Source of the DNA: Kribbella pratensis
GTDB taxonomy: Bacteria > Actinomycetota > Actinomycetes > Propionibacteriales > Kribbellaceae
Length of the DNA stretch: 64,000 bases
Direction of reading: 5' to 3'
Assembly: GCF_004365355.1 (NCBI RefSeq)
Contig: NZ_SODP01000001.1
Span: forward strand, 2,053,473-2,117,472
In this document: positions 51,265 through 60,093 of the stretch, in pieces
Layout of the letters: every line of letters starts with the position of its first letter
Numbering within the stretch: position 1 is the stretch's first letter
Position numbers and translations under genes: made by a program
The notes under the pieces: generated by a model
The model's database searches: none
What the model saw: the letters and a program-made list of their open reading frames with translations, nothing else
What the model was told of the DNA's origin: nothing

Positions 51265-51833
51265 ACCACCGAGGCCACGAAGGCCCGTACTTCGTCGGTT
51301 GTCGGACGGACGCCCGTGCGGTCCGCGAAGAGCAGGTGGGCGGAGCCGATGAGCGTGAGGCCGAGGGAGTTCAGGTCGGCGTCGGCGCGAATCCGGCCGA
51401 GGTCCTGCTCTGCGGTCAGGTAGTCGAGGATGATGCGACCGGCATCGGTGAGGATCGGTACGCCGGTCGGCACGGCTTCCCGGAGCCGGGCCCGCAGGCC
51501 GTCGCGCGAGATCGTCAGACTCACGATCGCCACCGCGACCGAGCCGAAGAGGTCGGTCAGCATCGTCGTCAGGTTGTCGACGACAGTCCCCTGCCCAACG
51601 GCGTTCCGCAGTGCCTGCGCCTGGTCGTCGAGGCGGCGGATCCGGTCCAGGACGAGCTCGGCGAGAAAACCGTCGAAGTCGGTGAAGTGCTTGTGCAGGA
51701 CGCCCTTCGCGCACCCGGCCTCGGTCGTCACCGCGCGGCTGGTCAGCGCCTCGGGGCCGTCGCGCAGCAACACCCGCTCCGCGGCGTCGAACAACTGCTC
51801 CCGCGCATCCCGCATCGCCACACCGGTCGGCAA
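51261..51833 (-). CDS. TetR-family regulator (TTG start)
   Basis: A 190-residue repressor with helix-turn-helix 'TSRAVTTEAGCAKGVLHKHFTDFDGFLAEL'. The start is most likely TTG 51833, because AAGGGAG stands five bases before it; ATG 51815 (MRDAREQ) is an alternative. A longer frame reaching 51938 would run through both operators and the divergent methyltransferase start, so it is rejected. It should repress the divergent methyltransferase and itself through two RGTGGGC-N4-GCCCACY palindromes. Confidence 0.83.
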   Translation of the reverse strand: MPTGVAMRDAREQLFDAAERVLLRDGPEALTSRAVTTEAGCAKGVLHKHFTDFDGFLAELVLDRIRRLDDQAQALRNAVGQGTVVDNLTTMLTDLFGSVAVAIVSLTISRDGLRARLREAVPTGVPILTDAGRIILDYLTAEQDLGRIRADADLNSLGLTLIGSAHLLFADRTGVRPTTDEVRAFVASVV

Positions 51834-51843
51834 CTCGTCTCCC

Positions 51844-51888
51844 TTGACATAAGTGGGCACTCGCCCACTACCGTGGGCGCATGCCCAC
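51844..51888. promoter_or_regulatory. Promoter and two TetR operators overlapping a methyltransferase start
   Basis: TTGACA (51844-51849) is a consensus -35 box for the methyltransferase. AGTGGGC-ACTC-GCCCACT (51852-51869) and GTGGGC-GCAT-GCCCAC (51873-51888) are palindromes with centres about 20 bp apart; the second contains the methyltransferase ATG (51881), suggesting repression at a leaderless start. Confidence 0.8.
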
Positions 51889-52738
51889 TCTACCCTCAGA
51901 ACCATCGCAGGAGCGGTCACAGGAGCCGCCTGCCGCACCCGAGGCGCCCGACGGGCGCGATCCGCATCGGCACCGGGAGATGGCTGAGTCGTTCGGGGCC
52001 GATCCGGGGCTGTACGACCGAGCCCGGCCTCGCTACCCCGACGCTCTGATCGAGGCGGTTGTTGCTTCCTCGGCCGGCCCCTCGCTGCTCGACGTCGGGT
52101 GTGGGACGGGGATCGCCGCGCGGCAGTTCCAGGCCGCCGGTTGCCAGGTGCTCGGCGTCGAGGTGGACGAGCGCATGGCCGCGTTCGCCCGCCGTACCGG
52201 TGTCGAGGTCGAGGTGTCGTCGTTCGAGAGCTGGGATCCGGCCGGTCGCACGTTCGACGCTCTCGTCGCGGGTATGACTTGGCATTGGATCGACCCGAGT
52301 GCTGGCGCCGCGAAGGCAGCCGAGGTTCTCAAGCCAGGCGGCCGGTTCGCGGTCTTCTGGTCCGTGCTGCAGCCGCCGCCCGAGCTAGGCGCCGCCTTCG
52401 CCGCGGTCCACCGCGACGTGCTTCCCGACAGTCCGGTCAACTCTCGGGTCGCCGCCTCGCCACTTGGCGCCTACGAGCATTTCCTCGACCGCGCCGCCGA
52501 CAGCCTGACCGCGATCGGTGCCTTCAGAGACCTCGAGCGGCCGACGTACCCCTGGAGTCGCGTCTACACCCGCGACGAATGGCTCGACCAACTTCGTACG
52601 AGCGGAATCGCCAAACCCCTCGCCGACGCCGGCAAACTCGACGAGATGCTCGTCCGGACCGGAGCTGCCATCGACGCTGCAGGCGGCAGTTTCACCCTCG
52701 ACTCCACGGCCGTCGCCCTGACCGCGACCCGCAACTGA
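51881..52738 (+). CDS. Class I SAM-dependent methyltransferase, TetR-controlled
   Basis: A 285-residue methyltransferase with SAM motif LLDVGCGTGIAARQF, 'VLGVEVDERMAAFAR', 'WHWIDP' and 'VLKPGGRFAVFW'. The block beginning 'FGADPGLYDRARPRYPDALI' is typical of UbiE/COQ5-like small-molecule methyltransferases. The ATG at 51881 has no ribosome-binding site and sits about 10 bases past the likely -10 region, so the message is probably leaderless; ATG 51981 is an alternative start. Acceptor unknown; control by the divergent TetR suggests response to a small compound. Confidence 0.85.
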   Translation: MPTLPSEPSQERSQEPPAAPEAPDGRDPHRHREMAESFGADPGLYDRARPRYPDALIEAVVASSAGPSLLDVGCGTGIAARQFQAAGCQVLGVEVDERMAAFARRTGVEVEVSSFESWDPAGRTFDALVAGMTWHWIDPSAGAAKAAEVLKPGGRFAVFWSVLQPPPELGAAFAAVHRDVLPDSPVNSRVAASPLGAYEHFLDRAADSLTAIGAFRDLERPTYPWSRVYTRDEWLDQLRTSGIAKPLADAGKLDEMLVRTGAAIDAAGGSFTLDSTAVALTATRN

Positions 52739-52746
52739 GCGCGGAC

Positions 52747-52778
52747 GTGCGCCCGGCCGGGGTGCTGGCCGGGCGCAC
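52747..52778. terminator. 12-bp hairpin after the methyltransferase gene
   Basis: GTGCGCCCGGCC (52747-52758) pairs perfectly with GGCCGGGCGCAC (52767-52778) around an 8-nt loop, nine bases after the methyltransferase stop. Confidence 0.8.
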
Positions 52779-52810
52779 GGACTGTGGTGGTTCCCAGGCG
52801 GTCCTCAGCC

Positions 52811-52899
52811 GGATCCCCAGGCCATCACAACGTGTCGCGTCCGCTGGGCGCCGCGCTTACGCACGTGCCGCGACCGCGATTGTGGTGGCTTGGGGATCC
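52811..52899. other. Structured ~90-nt element at the 3' end of the export operon
   Basis: 52811-52830 (GGATCCCCAGGCCATCACAA) pairs over 20 bases with 52880-52899. On the plus strand the two non-Watson-Crick positions are both G-U wobbles, so the RNA stem is continuous; on the minus strand they become A-C mismatches. A 6-bp inner stem GTCGCG/CGCGAC (52834-52839 with 52869-52874) lies in the loop. It abuts the DUF5666 gene stop at 52900. Confidence 0.55.
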
Positions 52900-53481
52900 T
52901 CAGCGCGACGAGGGCGTCGCGCCCGGGTTGCGGAAGCCGCCGCCGAAGCCGCCGAAGCCGCCTTGGCGGACGCTGTTCGCGGTGATGGTTCCGTTCGCGT
53001 TCTGGCCGGTGACGACGACCTGCTCGCCGGTCTTGAGATCGGCAGCGGTCCCCTTGGAGGTGATCTCGTAGGTCGTGTCGCCGTTGAGCTTCACGGTGAC
53101 GTTGCCGCTCTGCGTCTTCACGACCAGCTCGGAACTGTTCGCCGAGACGACGGTGCCGACGGTGCCGCCACCACCCGGGAACTGCCGCTGGCCCTGTCCG
53201 TTGCCCTGCCCGTTCTGGCCGGCGCCTCCCCCGCCGTTCTGCCCGCGGAATCCGCCGTACCCGCCGGCACCACGCCCGGCCTGCGGCTGGTTCGAGGAGC
53301 TGTCGGAAGCGAACGCCGCATGCAGGCCGGCCCCACCGGCGAGGCCGACGGCGAGTACGACGACGCCGGCCAGGATCGCCGTCGCCAGCGGCAGTGCGAG
53401 CGTCTTCTTCGGCTTCAACGCCGCGTCGACCTCCTCGTCGGACCCGATCTGGGCGAACTCGTCGGGCGTCTGGTTGCTCAT
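52900..53481 (-). CDS. DUF5666-domain membrane-anchored Gly-rich protein
   Basis: A 193-residue protein: a cytoplasmic N-terminus (MSNQTPDEFAQIGSDEEVDAALKPKK), one membrane helix (LPLATAILAGVVVLAVGLAG), then an extracellular Gly/Gln/Asn-rich linker. A small beta domain follows (VGTVVSANSSELVVKTQSGNVTVKL...GEQVVVTGQ), the DUF5666 repeat with an OB-like pattern, and a Gly-rich tail. The ATG at 53481 is 11 bases after the permease stop, so it is the fourth gene of the MacAB-type operon. Function is unknown; the location suggests an envelope partner of the exporter. Confidence 0.82.
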   Translation of the reverse strand: MSNQTPDEFAQIGSDEEVDAALKPKKTLALPLATAILAGVVVLAVGLAGGAGLHAAFASDSSSNQPQAGRGAGGYGGFRGQNGGGGAGQNGQGNGQGQRQFPGGGGTVGTVVSANSSELVVKTQSGNVTVKLNGDTTYEITSKGTAADLKTGEQVVVTGQNANGTITANSVRQGGFGGFGGGFRNPGATPSSR

Positions 53482-53491
53482 GCAAGAACCT

Positions 53492-54723
53492 TCATTCGTG
53501 TCGTAGTGCGTCGATGGGACGGAGTCCGGCGGCTCGGTGCGCCGGCATGCTGCCGAAGAACAGGCCGACCGCCGCGGACACGCCGAGCGCGAGTCCGATC
53601 GACGACGGCACCAGCGCCGGCTGCACACCGGCCAGCTGGAAGCGGGTGACGATCAGCGCGACCCCGACGCCGACCGCGCCGCCGAGCAGGCTGAGCAGCG
53701 TCGCCTCGATCAGGAACTGCCCGAGGATCGTGCGCCGCCGGGCACCGAGCGCCTTCCGGATCCCGATCTCGCGGGTCCGCTCGGTGACCGTGACCAGCAT
53801 GATGTTCGTGACGCCGATCCCGCCGACGACCAGGCTGATCGCGGCGACCGTCGCCAGCAGCGCGGTGAACGTCGCAGCGGTGTCCTGGCTAGTCTGCAGG
53901 ATCTGCGCCGAGTTCGTGATCCGGAACGGCGACGTCTGATCCGCCGGCACCTGGTGGCGAGCGGTCAGCAACTGCGTGACCTCCGCCTGTGCGGTGTCGA
54001 CCCGATCGGTGGCCTTGGCCTGGACGACGATCTGGCTGAGTGCGCCGTACCCCGCCTGGGTCGCGCGGAGCGTGCTGATCGGCACGATCGCGATCGCGTT
54101 CGGGTCGTTGAACCCGGTGCTGTCCTTGCTGGCCAGCACCCCGCGGACGACGAAGTCCACGGCGCCGAGCTTGATCGTCTGGCCGACGGCGCTCGCCGGC
54201 CGGGTGAACAACTCGGTCGCGGTCGTCTGCCCGAGCAGGATGACGCGCTGCGACGTGTCGACGTCCTCCTGGGTGAAAGATGTCCCGATCCCGACCGGCG
54301 TGTTGGTGGCCGGCAGGTACGCCGGCGTCGTACCGATCACCTGGTTGACGGTGTAGCTGGTGTCGCCGTTGGTCGCCGTACTCCCGCTGCTCGTCATCAC
54401 CGGGGCGACCGAGGAGACATCCGGGGCAAGGCGCGCGTCGGCCAACGCGGCCGCATCGTCGAGGGTCAGGCTGTACTGCTGGGACGCCGGTCCGGCCTGG
54501 CCACGCTGGAAGCCGCCACCGCCGCCAGTCGTGGAGACCGTGAGCAGGTTGGTACCCATCGCCTCCAGCCGCGCCTGCACGGCCTTGCCCGACCCGTTGC
54601 CGACAGCAACCAGCACGATGACCGCGCCGACCCCGATCGACACGCCGAGCACGGTCAGCAGGGACCTGAGTTTGTTCGCCGTGAGGCCGCGGAGTGCGGC
54701 GCCCATCAGGTCGCGTGGTGACA

Positions 54724-54724
<1 letters not shown>
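53492..54724 (-). CDS. MacB-type ABC exporter permease (FtsX fold)
   Basis: A 410-residue permease with the MacB_PCD plus FtsX layout: first helix (LLTVLGVSIGVGAVIVLVAVG), a periplasmic-type extracellular domain of about 220 residues, then three C-terminal helices beginning 'TALLATVAAISLVVGGIGVTNIMLVTVTERTREIGIRKALGARR', the hallmark of the family. Works with the ATPase encoded directly upstream (one-base overlap, TGATG). Such systems transmit ATP-driven force to export peptides, lipids or drugs, or to envelope signalling. It is followed by the DUF5666 gene. Confidence 0.92.
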
Positions 54725-55405
<681 letters not shown>

Positions 55406-55416
<11 letters not shown>

Positions 55417-56800
55417 GGAAGCCACCGCCACCCGCACCGCCGGCACCAGCACCGCCTCCGCCGCCACCGAAGCCGGCCGGGAACTGTCCGGTGCCGCCAC
55501 CCAGCCCCTGCCGGCCCTGGCCGTTCTGGGTGCCGGTGTTCCCGATCGCGCCCTGCAACAGCTCGATCTGGTCGCCCTCGTTCAGGCCCGACGTGATCTG
55601 GGTGAAGCTGCCACCGCGTACGCCGACCTTCACCTCCCGCGTCCCGCTGCCGTCAGCCATCGTCACGGTGTACGTCGTACCGCTCGTGGCGATCGCCGTA
55701 CTCGGGACGTAGAGGGCATTGGCGGCCTTCGCGGTCTGGACCGTGACGTTCGCGGTCTGGCCGATCCGGGCGTTCGCGGGGAGCTTGGCGAGGCTGAAGG
55801 TGGCCGAGTACGACACGACGCCGTTGGTCGTGGTCGGGGTCGGCGACACCGACGCCAGCGACGCGGTGAGCGTCGTACCGGGCTCGGCGTTCAGGGTCAC
55901 GGTCGCGGACTGGCCGGCCTTGATCTTGACCGCGTCCGCCTCGGCGAACGCGGCGATGACCTGGAGGGCCTTCAGGTCGGCGATGTCGACGAAGCCGGTG
56001 CCGGACGCGGACGAAGTGCTCGAGCTTGACCCTGTACCTGAGGTTGAGCCTTGACCGCCGCTGCTACCGCTCCCCGAGGCACTGCCTGAACCCGAGCTCG
56101 ACCCGCCGGTGACCGAGCCGACCGCGCCGTTGATGGCTGTGATGGTGCCGGCGATCGGCGCCTTCAGCGTGGTCGCGTCGACCGCTGCCTGGGCGGCCTC
56201 GACGTTCTGGTCGGCCTGTTCCTTGTCCGCCTTCGCCTTCGCCAGGCTCGCCTCGGCGTTGCTGACGGCAACTTGCGGACTCTGACCCTGACCTTGACCT
56301 TGAGACTGGGACTGCTGCTGTTGCTGTTGACCGTTAGTCGCGGTCGGAGTCGGCGACGGGGAGGCGGAGGCCTCCTCGGCGGCGTCGAGCGCGTCCTCGG
56401 CCTCGCTCAGTGTCTCGTCGGCCGCGCTGACCGAGTTCTCCGCGGCGATCTGGTTCTGCTGGGCGATCACGAGCTGGCGATTGGCGTCCGACGGGTCGAT
56501 CTTCGCGATCGCGGCCCCCTTGGCCACCACCTGACCGACCTTGACCAGGACCTGGGTGACCGTGCCCGAGGTCTCGAACTGCGGCGACGCCGTCTGCGAG
56601 CTCTGCAGAGTGCCACTGGAGCTGACGCTCGCGGTGACCTCTCCGCGCTGGACCGCCACCGTGGGCCGGGTCGCGCTGGCAGCCGGCGGATCCTTCTTGA
56701 AGAACAGGAAGTAGGCGGTGATGGCGATGACGAGCACGATGGCGACCAGCGCCACGTTCACGAAACTGAGGCCACGGAGCTTGTGGCGGGGTAGCACCAT
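55406..56800 (-). CDS. HlyD/MacA-like membrane fusion (adaptor) protein
   Basis: A 464-residue adaptor with an N-terminal helix (FVNVALVAIVLVIAITAYFLFF). A lipoyl/barrel-sandwich domain is split by an alpha-helical hairpin rich in Ala/Glu/Gln (about residues 120-215, including a QQQQQQSQSQGQGQGQ run). A Ser/Gly-rich linker follows, then beta-barrel domains ('ALYVPSTAIATSG...VKVGVRGG') and a very Gly-rich tail. ATG 56800 is used; in-frame upstream codons have no support. In a monoderm organism such adaptors sit outside the membrane and work with MacB exporters. First gene of the four-gene operon. Confidence 0.9.
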
Positions 56801-57000
56801 GGATGCAGACGTTAAGGACAGATGCTGAGGAGGAGATCCTCGATTCCTGGCAACCGGCTGTGAACCGGATATCGATTTGGTGCGTCGTACGTCGGGCGGT
56901 TCGCGACACACCGTGATCTGTGAACACCTGACGACAGCCGGTCACAACGGCAGCATCACGGGCCGTCAGGTGCGTACATATGGCTCGGACATGCCAAAAT

Positions 57001-57027
57001 GGGAATGATCCGGGCCGGCCGACCGTT
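57001..57027 (+). promoter_or_regulatory. SigR-type promoter of rbpA
   Basis: GGGAAT (57001-57006), exactly 18 bases, then GTT (57025-57027) matches the disulfide-stress sigma factor SigR/SigH consensus GGAAT-N18-GTT. It lies 30 bases before the rbpA start, so the message has a short 5' leader with CGGAGG. rbpA is a known SigR target in Streptomyces coelicolor. Confidence 0.85.
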
Positions 57028-57056
57028 GGCACGGATGACGATCTCGGAGGTTTGAC

Positions 57057-57428
57057 ATGTCTAATCGCGTACTGCGTGGTTCGGGGCTGGGTGGGGTCAG
57101 CTTCGAGGATGACCGTGGTGTTGAGTTCGCTCCCCGCCAGATGATCACGTACGACTGCCCCCGCGGCCACGTGGTCGAGGTCACCATGGCGCACGACGCC
57201 GAGGTGCCCGCGGTCTGGGAGTGCCCCCACTGCGGCAGCGAGGCCGCCCGGTCCACCGGTGAGAAGCCGGAGCCGAAGCAGGAGAAGCCGGCCCGTACGC
57301 ACTGGGACATGCTGCGCGAGCGCCGGAGCATCTCGGAGCTCGAGGAGCTGCTGGCCGAGCGGGTCGAGTTGCTCCGCAAGGGCGAGATCGGCCCGGCGCA
57401 CCTGCACCGGACCAAGCGCACGGCCTGA
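57057..57428 (+). CDS. rbpA: RNA polymerase-binding protein RbpA
   Basis: A 123-residue RbpA, an essential or near-essential actinobacterial transcription activator that binds the principal sigma factor and RNA polymerase and stabilises the open complex. It begins MSNRVLRGSGLGGVSFEDDRG-like. The zinc-binding core 'YDCPRGHVVEVTMAH...VWECPHCG' has C-x3-H and C-x2-C ligands, followed by the basic linker and the sigma-interaction domain 'ARTHWDMLRERRSISELEELLAERVELLR'. CGGAGG precedes ATG 57057. Its SigR-type promoter implies induction by disulfide stress. It is monocistronic, with an intrinsic terminator after the stop. Confidence 0.96.
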   Translation: MSNRVLRGSGLGGVSFEDDRGVEFAPRQMITYDCPRGHVVEVTMAHDAEVPAVWECPHCGSEAARSTGEKPEPKQEKPARTHWDMLRERRSISELEELLAERVELLRKGEIGPAHLHRTKRTA

Positions 57429-57440
57429 CCCGATGTGAGA

Positions 57441-57468
57441 GCCCTCACCGCAACGGCGCGGTGAGGGC
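57441..57468 (+). terminator. Intrinsic terminator of rbpA
   Basis: GCCCTCACCG and CGGTGAGGGC form a 10-bp stem with an 8-nt loop, followed by TTCTTTCT, a clear U-rich tract and the most classical intrinsic terminator in the window. Confidence 0.9.
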
Positions 57469-57487
57469 TTCTTTCTGCTCCGATTTG

Positions 57488-57502
57488 CCTAAAGCCTTTA
57501 GG
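57488..57502. promoter_or_regulatory. Candidate operator upstream of TetR/esterase pair
   Basis: CCTAAA-GCC-TTTAGG is a perfect 15-bp palindrome 17 bases before the TetR ATG, in the promoter position, suggesting autorepression. Confidence 0.65.
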
Positions 57503-57519
57503 TAATTTCATAATGAGTT

Positions 57520-58086
57520 ATGGCAAGAGCAGGGTTGACCGGTGAGCGGCTGGCACAAGCGGGCGCCGAGCTGGCCGACGAGGTCGGCTTCGACCAGGTC
57601 ACCGTGTCCGCGCTCGCGCGGCAGTTCGGCGTACAGGTCGCCAGCCTCTACTCGCACGTTCGCAGCTCCGCCGACCTCAAGGCGCGGATCGCCACCGTCG
57701 CCCTCACCGAGCTTGCCGACCAGGCCGCCACTGCCGTAGCGGGCCGAGCTGGTCGCGATGCACTGTCCGTCCTGGCCGACGTCTACCGCGACTACGCCCG
57801 TAAACACCCGGGCCGGTACGCCGCAACCCGCTTCGTGCCGGGTAGCCCGACTCCTGAGCAGGTCGAAGCCGGGCGAAGGCATTCGGAGCTCGTCCGGGCC
57901 GTCCTGCGCGGATACGACCTCGACGAGCCCGCCCAGACAGACGCAGTGCGCCTGCTGGGGAGCACCATCCACGGCTACATCCAACTCGAGTCAGCCGGCA
58001 CGTTCGCCTTCACCGAGCCGAGCTCCGACGACAGTTGGCCACGCATCATCGACGCCCTCGACACCCTCCTTCGCAGCTGGAGCTGA
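57520..58086 (+). CDS. TetR-family regulator (WHG-type C-terminal domain)
   Basis: A 188-residue regulator with a short N-terminus and helix-turn-helix 'VTVSALARQFGVQVASLYSHVRSSADLKARI'. The C-terminal part (ALSVLADVYRDYARKHPGRYAATRF...LLGSTIHGYIQLESAG) is the WHG-type ligand-binding domain. Leader sequence is very short. The stop is two bases before the start of a GDSL-type esterase gene, so regulator and enzyme form one operon controlled by the CCTAAA-GCC-TTTAGG palindrome upstream. Confidence 0.87.
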   Translation: MARAGLTGERLAQAGAELADEVGFDQVTVSALARQFGVQVASLYSHVRSSADLKARIATVALTELADQAATAVAGRAGRDALSVLADVYRDYARKHPGRYAATRFVPGSPTPEQVEAGRRHSELVRAVLRGYDLDEPAQTDAVRLLGSTIHGYIQLESAGTFAFTEPSSDDSWPRIIDALDTLLRSWS

Positions 58087-58088
58087 CC

Positions 58089-59237
58089 TTGATCACCACC
58101 CCCATCACCATCGACCTGCTCCGCGGCGCGCTCGAGCTCGAAACGACCGGTCGCGGTGTGCTGCCCCACCGCCTCCCCGCCTGGGCACGCGCGCAGTACG
58201 ACGACGCCCAGATGACGATGGTCGAGGCCCAGCCCTCCGGTGGCCGCCTCGTCTTCTCCACCCGGGCGACGGTCGTCGAACTCGACACGCTGCCCACGAA
58301 GCGCGATTACACCGGCGCTCCCCCGCGCCCGGACGGTGTGTACGACGTACTCGTCGACGGCCGGCTGGTCACCCAGCTGACCGCAACGGGCGGCGACGTC
58401 ATCACGATCGACCTGATGACCGGCTCCACCGAGACCCGTGAGGGCACCCCGCAGACCCTGCACATCGCGGGACTGTCCGCAGCGGCGAAGACCGTCGAGA
58501 TCTGGCTGCCGCACGACGAGACCACCGAACTCGTTGCCCTGCGCACCGACGCGCCGGTCGAGCCGGTCCCGGCCGCGGGCCGCGTCTGGCTGCACCACGG
58601 CAGCTCGATCAGCCACGGCTCGAACGCGACTCATCCGACCGGCACCTGGCCGGCCCTCGCCGCGGCCCAGGCCGGGGTGGAGCTGGTCAACCTGGGCTTC
58701 GGCGGCAGCGCGTTCCTCCAGCCATTCATCGCCCGGACGATCCGCGACACGCCCGCCGATCTGATCAGCGTCAAGCTCGGCATCAACATCGTGAACGCGG
58801 ACAACCTCCGCCTCCGCTCGTTCACACCCGCCGTCCACGGCTTCCTCGACACCATCCGCGACGGCCACCCCGACACACCGCTCCTGGTCGTCTCCCCCAT
58901 CCTCTGCCCGATCCACGAGGACACTCCGGGCCCGACCGGTTGGGATCTGTCCGCGCTGGCCGCCGGCGAACTCCGCTTCGTTGCCACCGGCAACCCTGAC
59001 GAGATCCCGGCCGGCAAACTGACCCTGTCGGTCATCCGCGCCGAACTCGCCCGCATCACCGCCCAGCGCGCCGCCTCAGACCCCAACCTCCACTACCTCG
59101 ACGGCCGCACGCTGTACGGCGAAGCCGACAACGCCGAGCACCCCCTTTCCGACGATCTGCATCCCGGCCCGGAGACCCACGAGAGCATGGCGGCTCGCTT
59201 CACCGAGCACGTCTTCAAGGACGCGTTCAGCGACTGA
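58089..59237 (+). CDS. SGNH/GDSL hydrolase with SsfX3-like N-terminal domain
   Basis: A 382-residue cytoplasmic esterase-like protein. The N-terminal ~160 residues form a beta-rich domain as in SsfX3-type GDSL acyl hydrolases ('LLRGALELETTGRGVLPHRLPAWARAQ...'). The SGNH catalytic domain follows: block I region 'HHGSSISHGSN', Gly block 'NLGFGGSAFLQP', Asn block 'KLGINIVNADN' and the C-terminal 'SDDLHPGPETHESMA' with D-x-x-H. Start is TTG 58089, two bases behind the TetR stop and with GGAG upstream. Substrate is unknown; co-transcription with a TetR suggests a response to the acylated compound it hydrolyses. Confidence 0.82.
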   Translation: MITTPITIDLLRGALELETTGRGVLPHRLPAWARAQYDDAQMTMVEAQPSGGRLVFSTRATVVELDTLPTKRDYTGAPPRPDGVYDVLVDGRLVTQLTATGGDVITIDLMTGSTETREGTPQTLHIAGLSAAAKTVEIWLPHDETTELVALRTDAPVEPVPAAGRVWLHHGSSISHGSNATHPTGTWPALAAAQAGVELVNLGFGGSAFLQPFIARTIRDTPADLISVKLGINIVNADNLRLRSFTPAVHGFLDTIRDGHPDTPLLVVSPILCPIHEDTPGPTGWDLSALAAGELRFVATGNPDEIPAGKLTLSVIRAELARITAQRAASDPNLHYLDGRTLYGEADNAEHPLSDDLHPGPETHESMAARFTEHVFKDAFSD

Positions 59238-60039
59238 CTGTGGCGATCGCCTGGACGGCGCGGACCCGGCCGTCGGTCAGGGCCTCGGTCAGGTGCGTCA
59301 CGCGCTCGCGGAACGTCGGAACGAACGCGTGCAGCCCGAGCGGGCTCGGTGGCTGAGACTGGATCATCCGCATCATGGAGCCAACCTGGTCGGTGAGATC
59401 TGCCCAGTGCGTGAAGGTGAAGCCGGCTCCCTCGATCTCGGTGCGTACGACGCTCGGCGGGACGAGGAAGCTGTGATCACTGTCGTCCGCCCAAGGCAGG
59501 GGGTAGTCGAGCTCACGGCCGTCGCCGGCCATGATGTCCCAGAGCGCGAGCCGCCCGCCGTCCCGTAGTACCCGGTTGGCCTCTTGGTAGAGCAGGTCCT
59601 TGCGCGACACGTTCATCTGCACATGCTGGCTGAACACGACGTCGACGGACCCGTCATCCAGTGGCAGCGAGGTCACGTCTCCCTGCCGTACGACGATCTT
59701 GTCGTCCAGGCCGACGAGCCGGTTGAGCCAGTGGGCGGTCTCGCAGTACTCGTCGGACAGGTCTACTGCGGTCACCGCGCACCCGAACCGGTCCGCCAGG
59801 TATCGCGCCGTACCGCCGATACCCGAGCCGTCGTCGAGCACCTCGCTGTCCGGCGTCAGCTCGAGCAGGTCCACTAGCTGGACGGTCGCCAGCCGACCGC
59901 CGGTGTGGTAGTCCTCGACCAGCGCGAGATCGGCTGGCTTCAGCCCGTCCAGATCCTTGCCCGCAGCAACCAGAGCTGCGGTGATGCCGTCCCGCACTCT
60001 GCCGGTCGCGTACTGCGCGGGAACGGTTGAGTCGTTCAT
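59227..60039 (-). CDS. Class I SAM-dependent methyltransferase
   Basis: A 270-residue methyltransferase with SAM motif VLDDGSGIGGTARYLA (the usual DxGxGxG), 'VTAVDLSDEYCETA' and 'SQHVQMNV...DLLYQEANRVLRDGGRLALWDI'. The layout matches glycine-sarcosine/phosphoethanolamine-type and polyketide C-methyltransferases. AAGGAGG is well placed before ATG 60039. Its last 11 bases overlap the convergent esterase gene. Acceptor is unknown. Confidence 0.87.
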   Translation of the reverse strand: MNDSTVPAQYATGRVRDGITAALVAAGKDLDGLKPADLALVEDYHTGGRLATVQLVDLLELTPDSEVLDDGSGIGGTARYLADRFGCAVTAVDLSDEYCETAHWLNRLVGLDDKIVVRQGDVTSLPLDDGSVDVVFSQHVQMNVSRKDLLYQEANRVLRDGGRLALWDIMAGDGRELDYPLPWADDSDHSFLVPPSVVRTEIEGAGFTFTHWADLTDQVGSMMRMIQSQPPSPLGLHAFVPTFRERVTHLTEALTDGRVRAVQAIATVSR

Positions 60040-60093
60040 ACCAATGCCTCCTTGAGTAATGTATGGCGATCCGGCAGCACGGTGCTGCGCATG

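Noticed and set aside
56870..56950. CRP/GlxR site from TGTGA and TCACA words upstream of the adaptor gene
   Set aside because: The TGTGA and TCACA words are too far apart (the site needs about 6 bases between half-sites).
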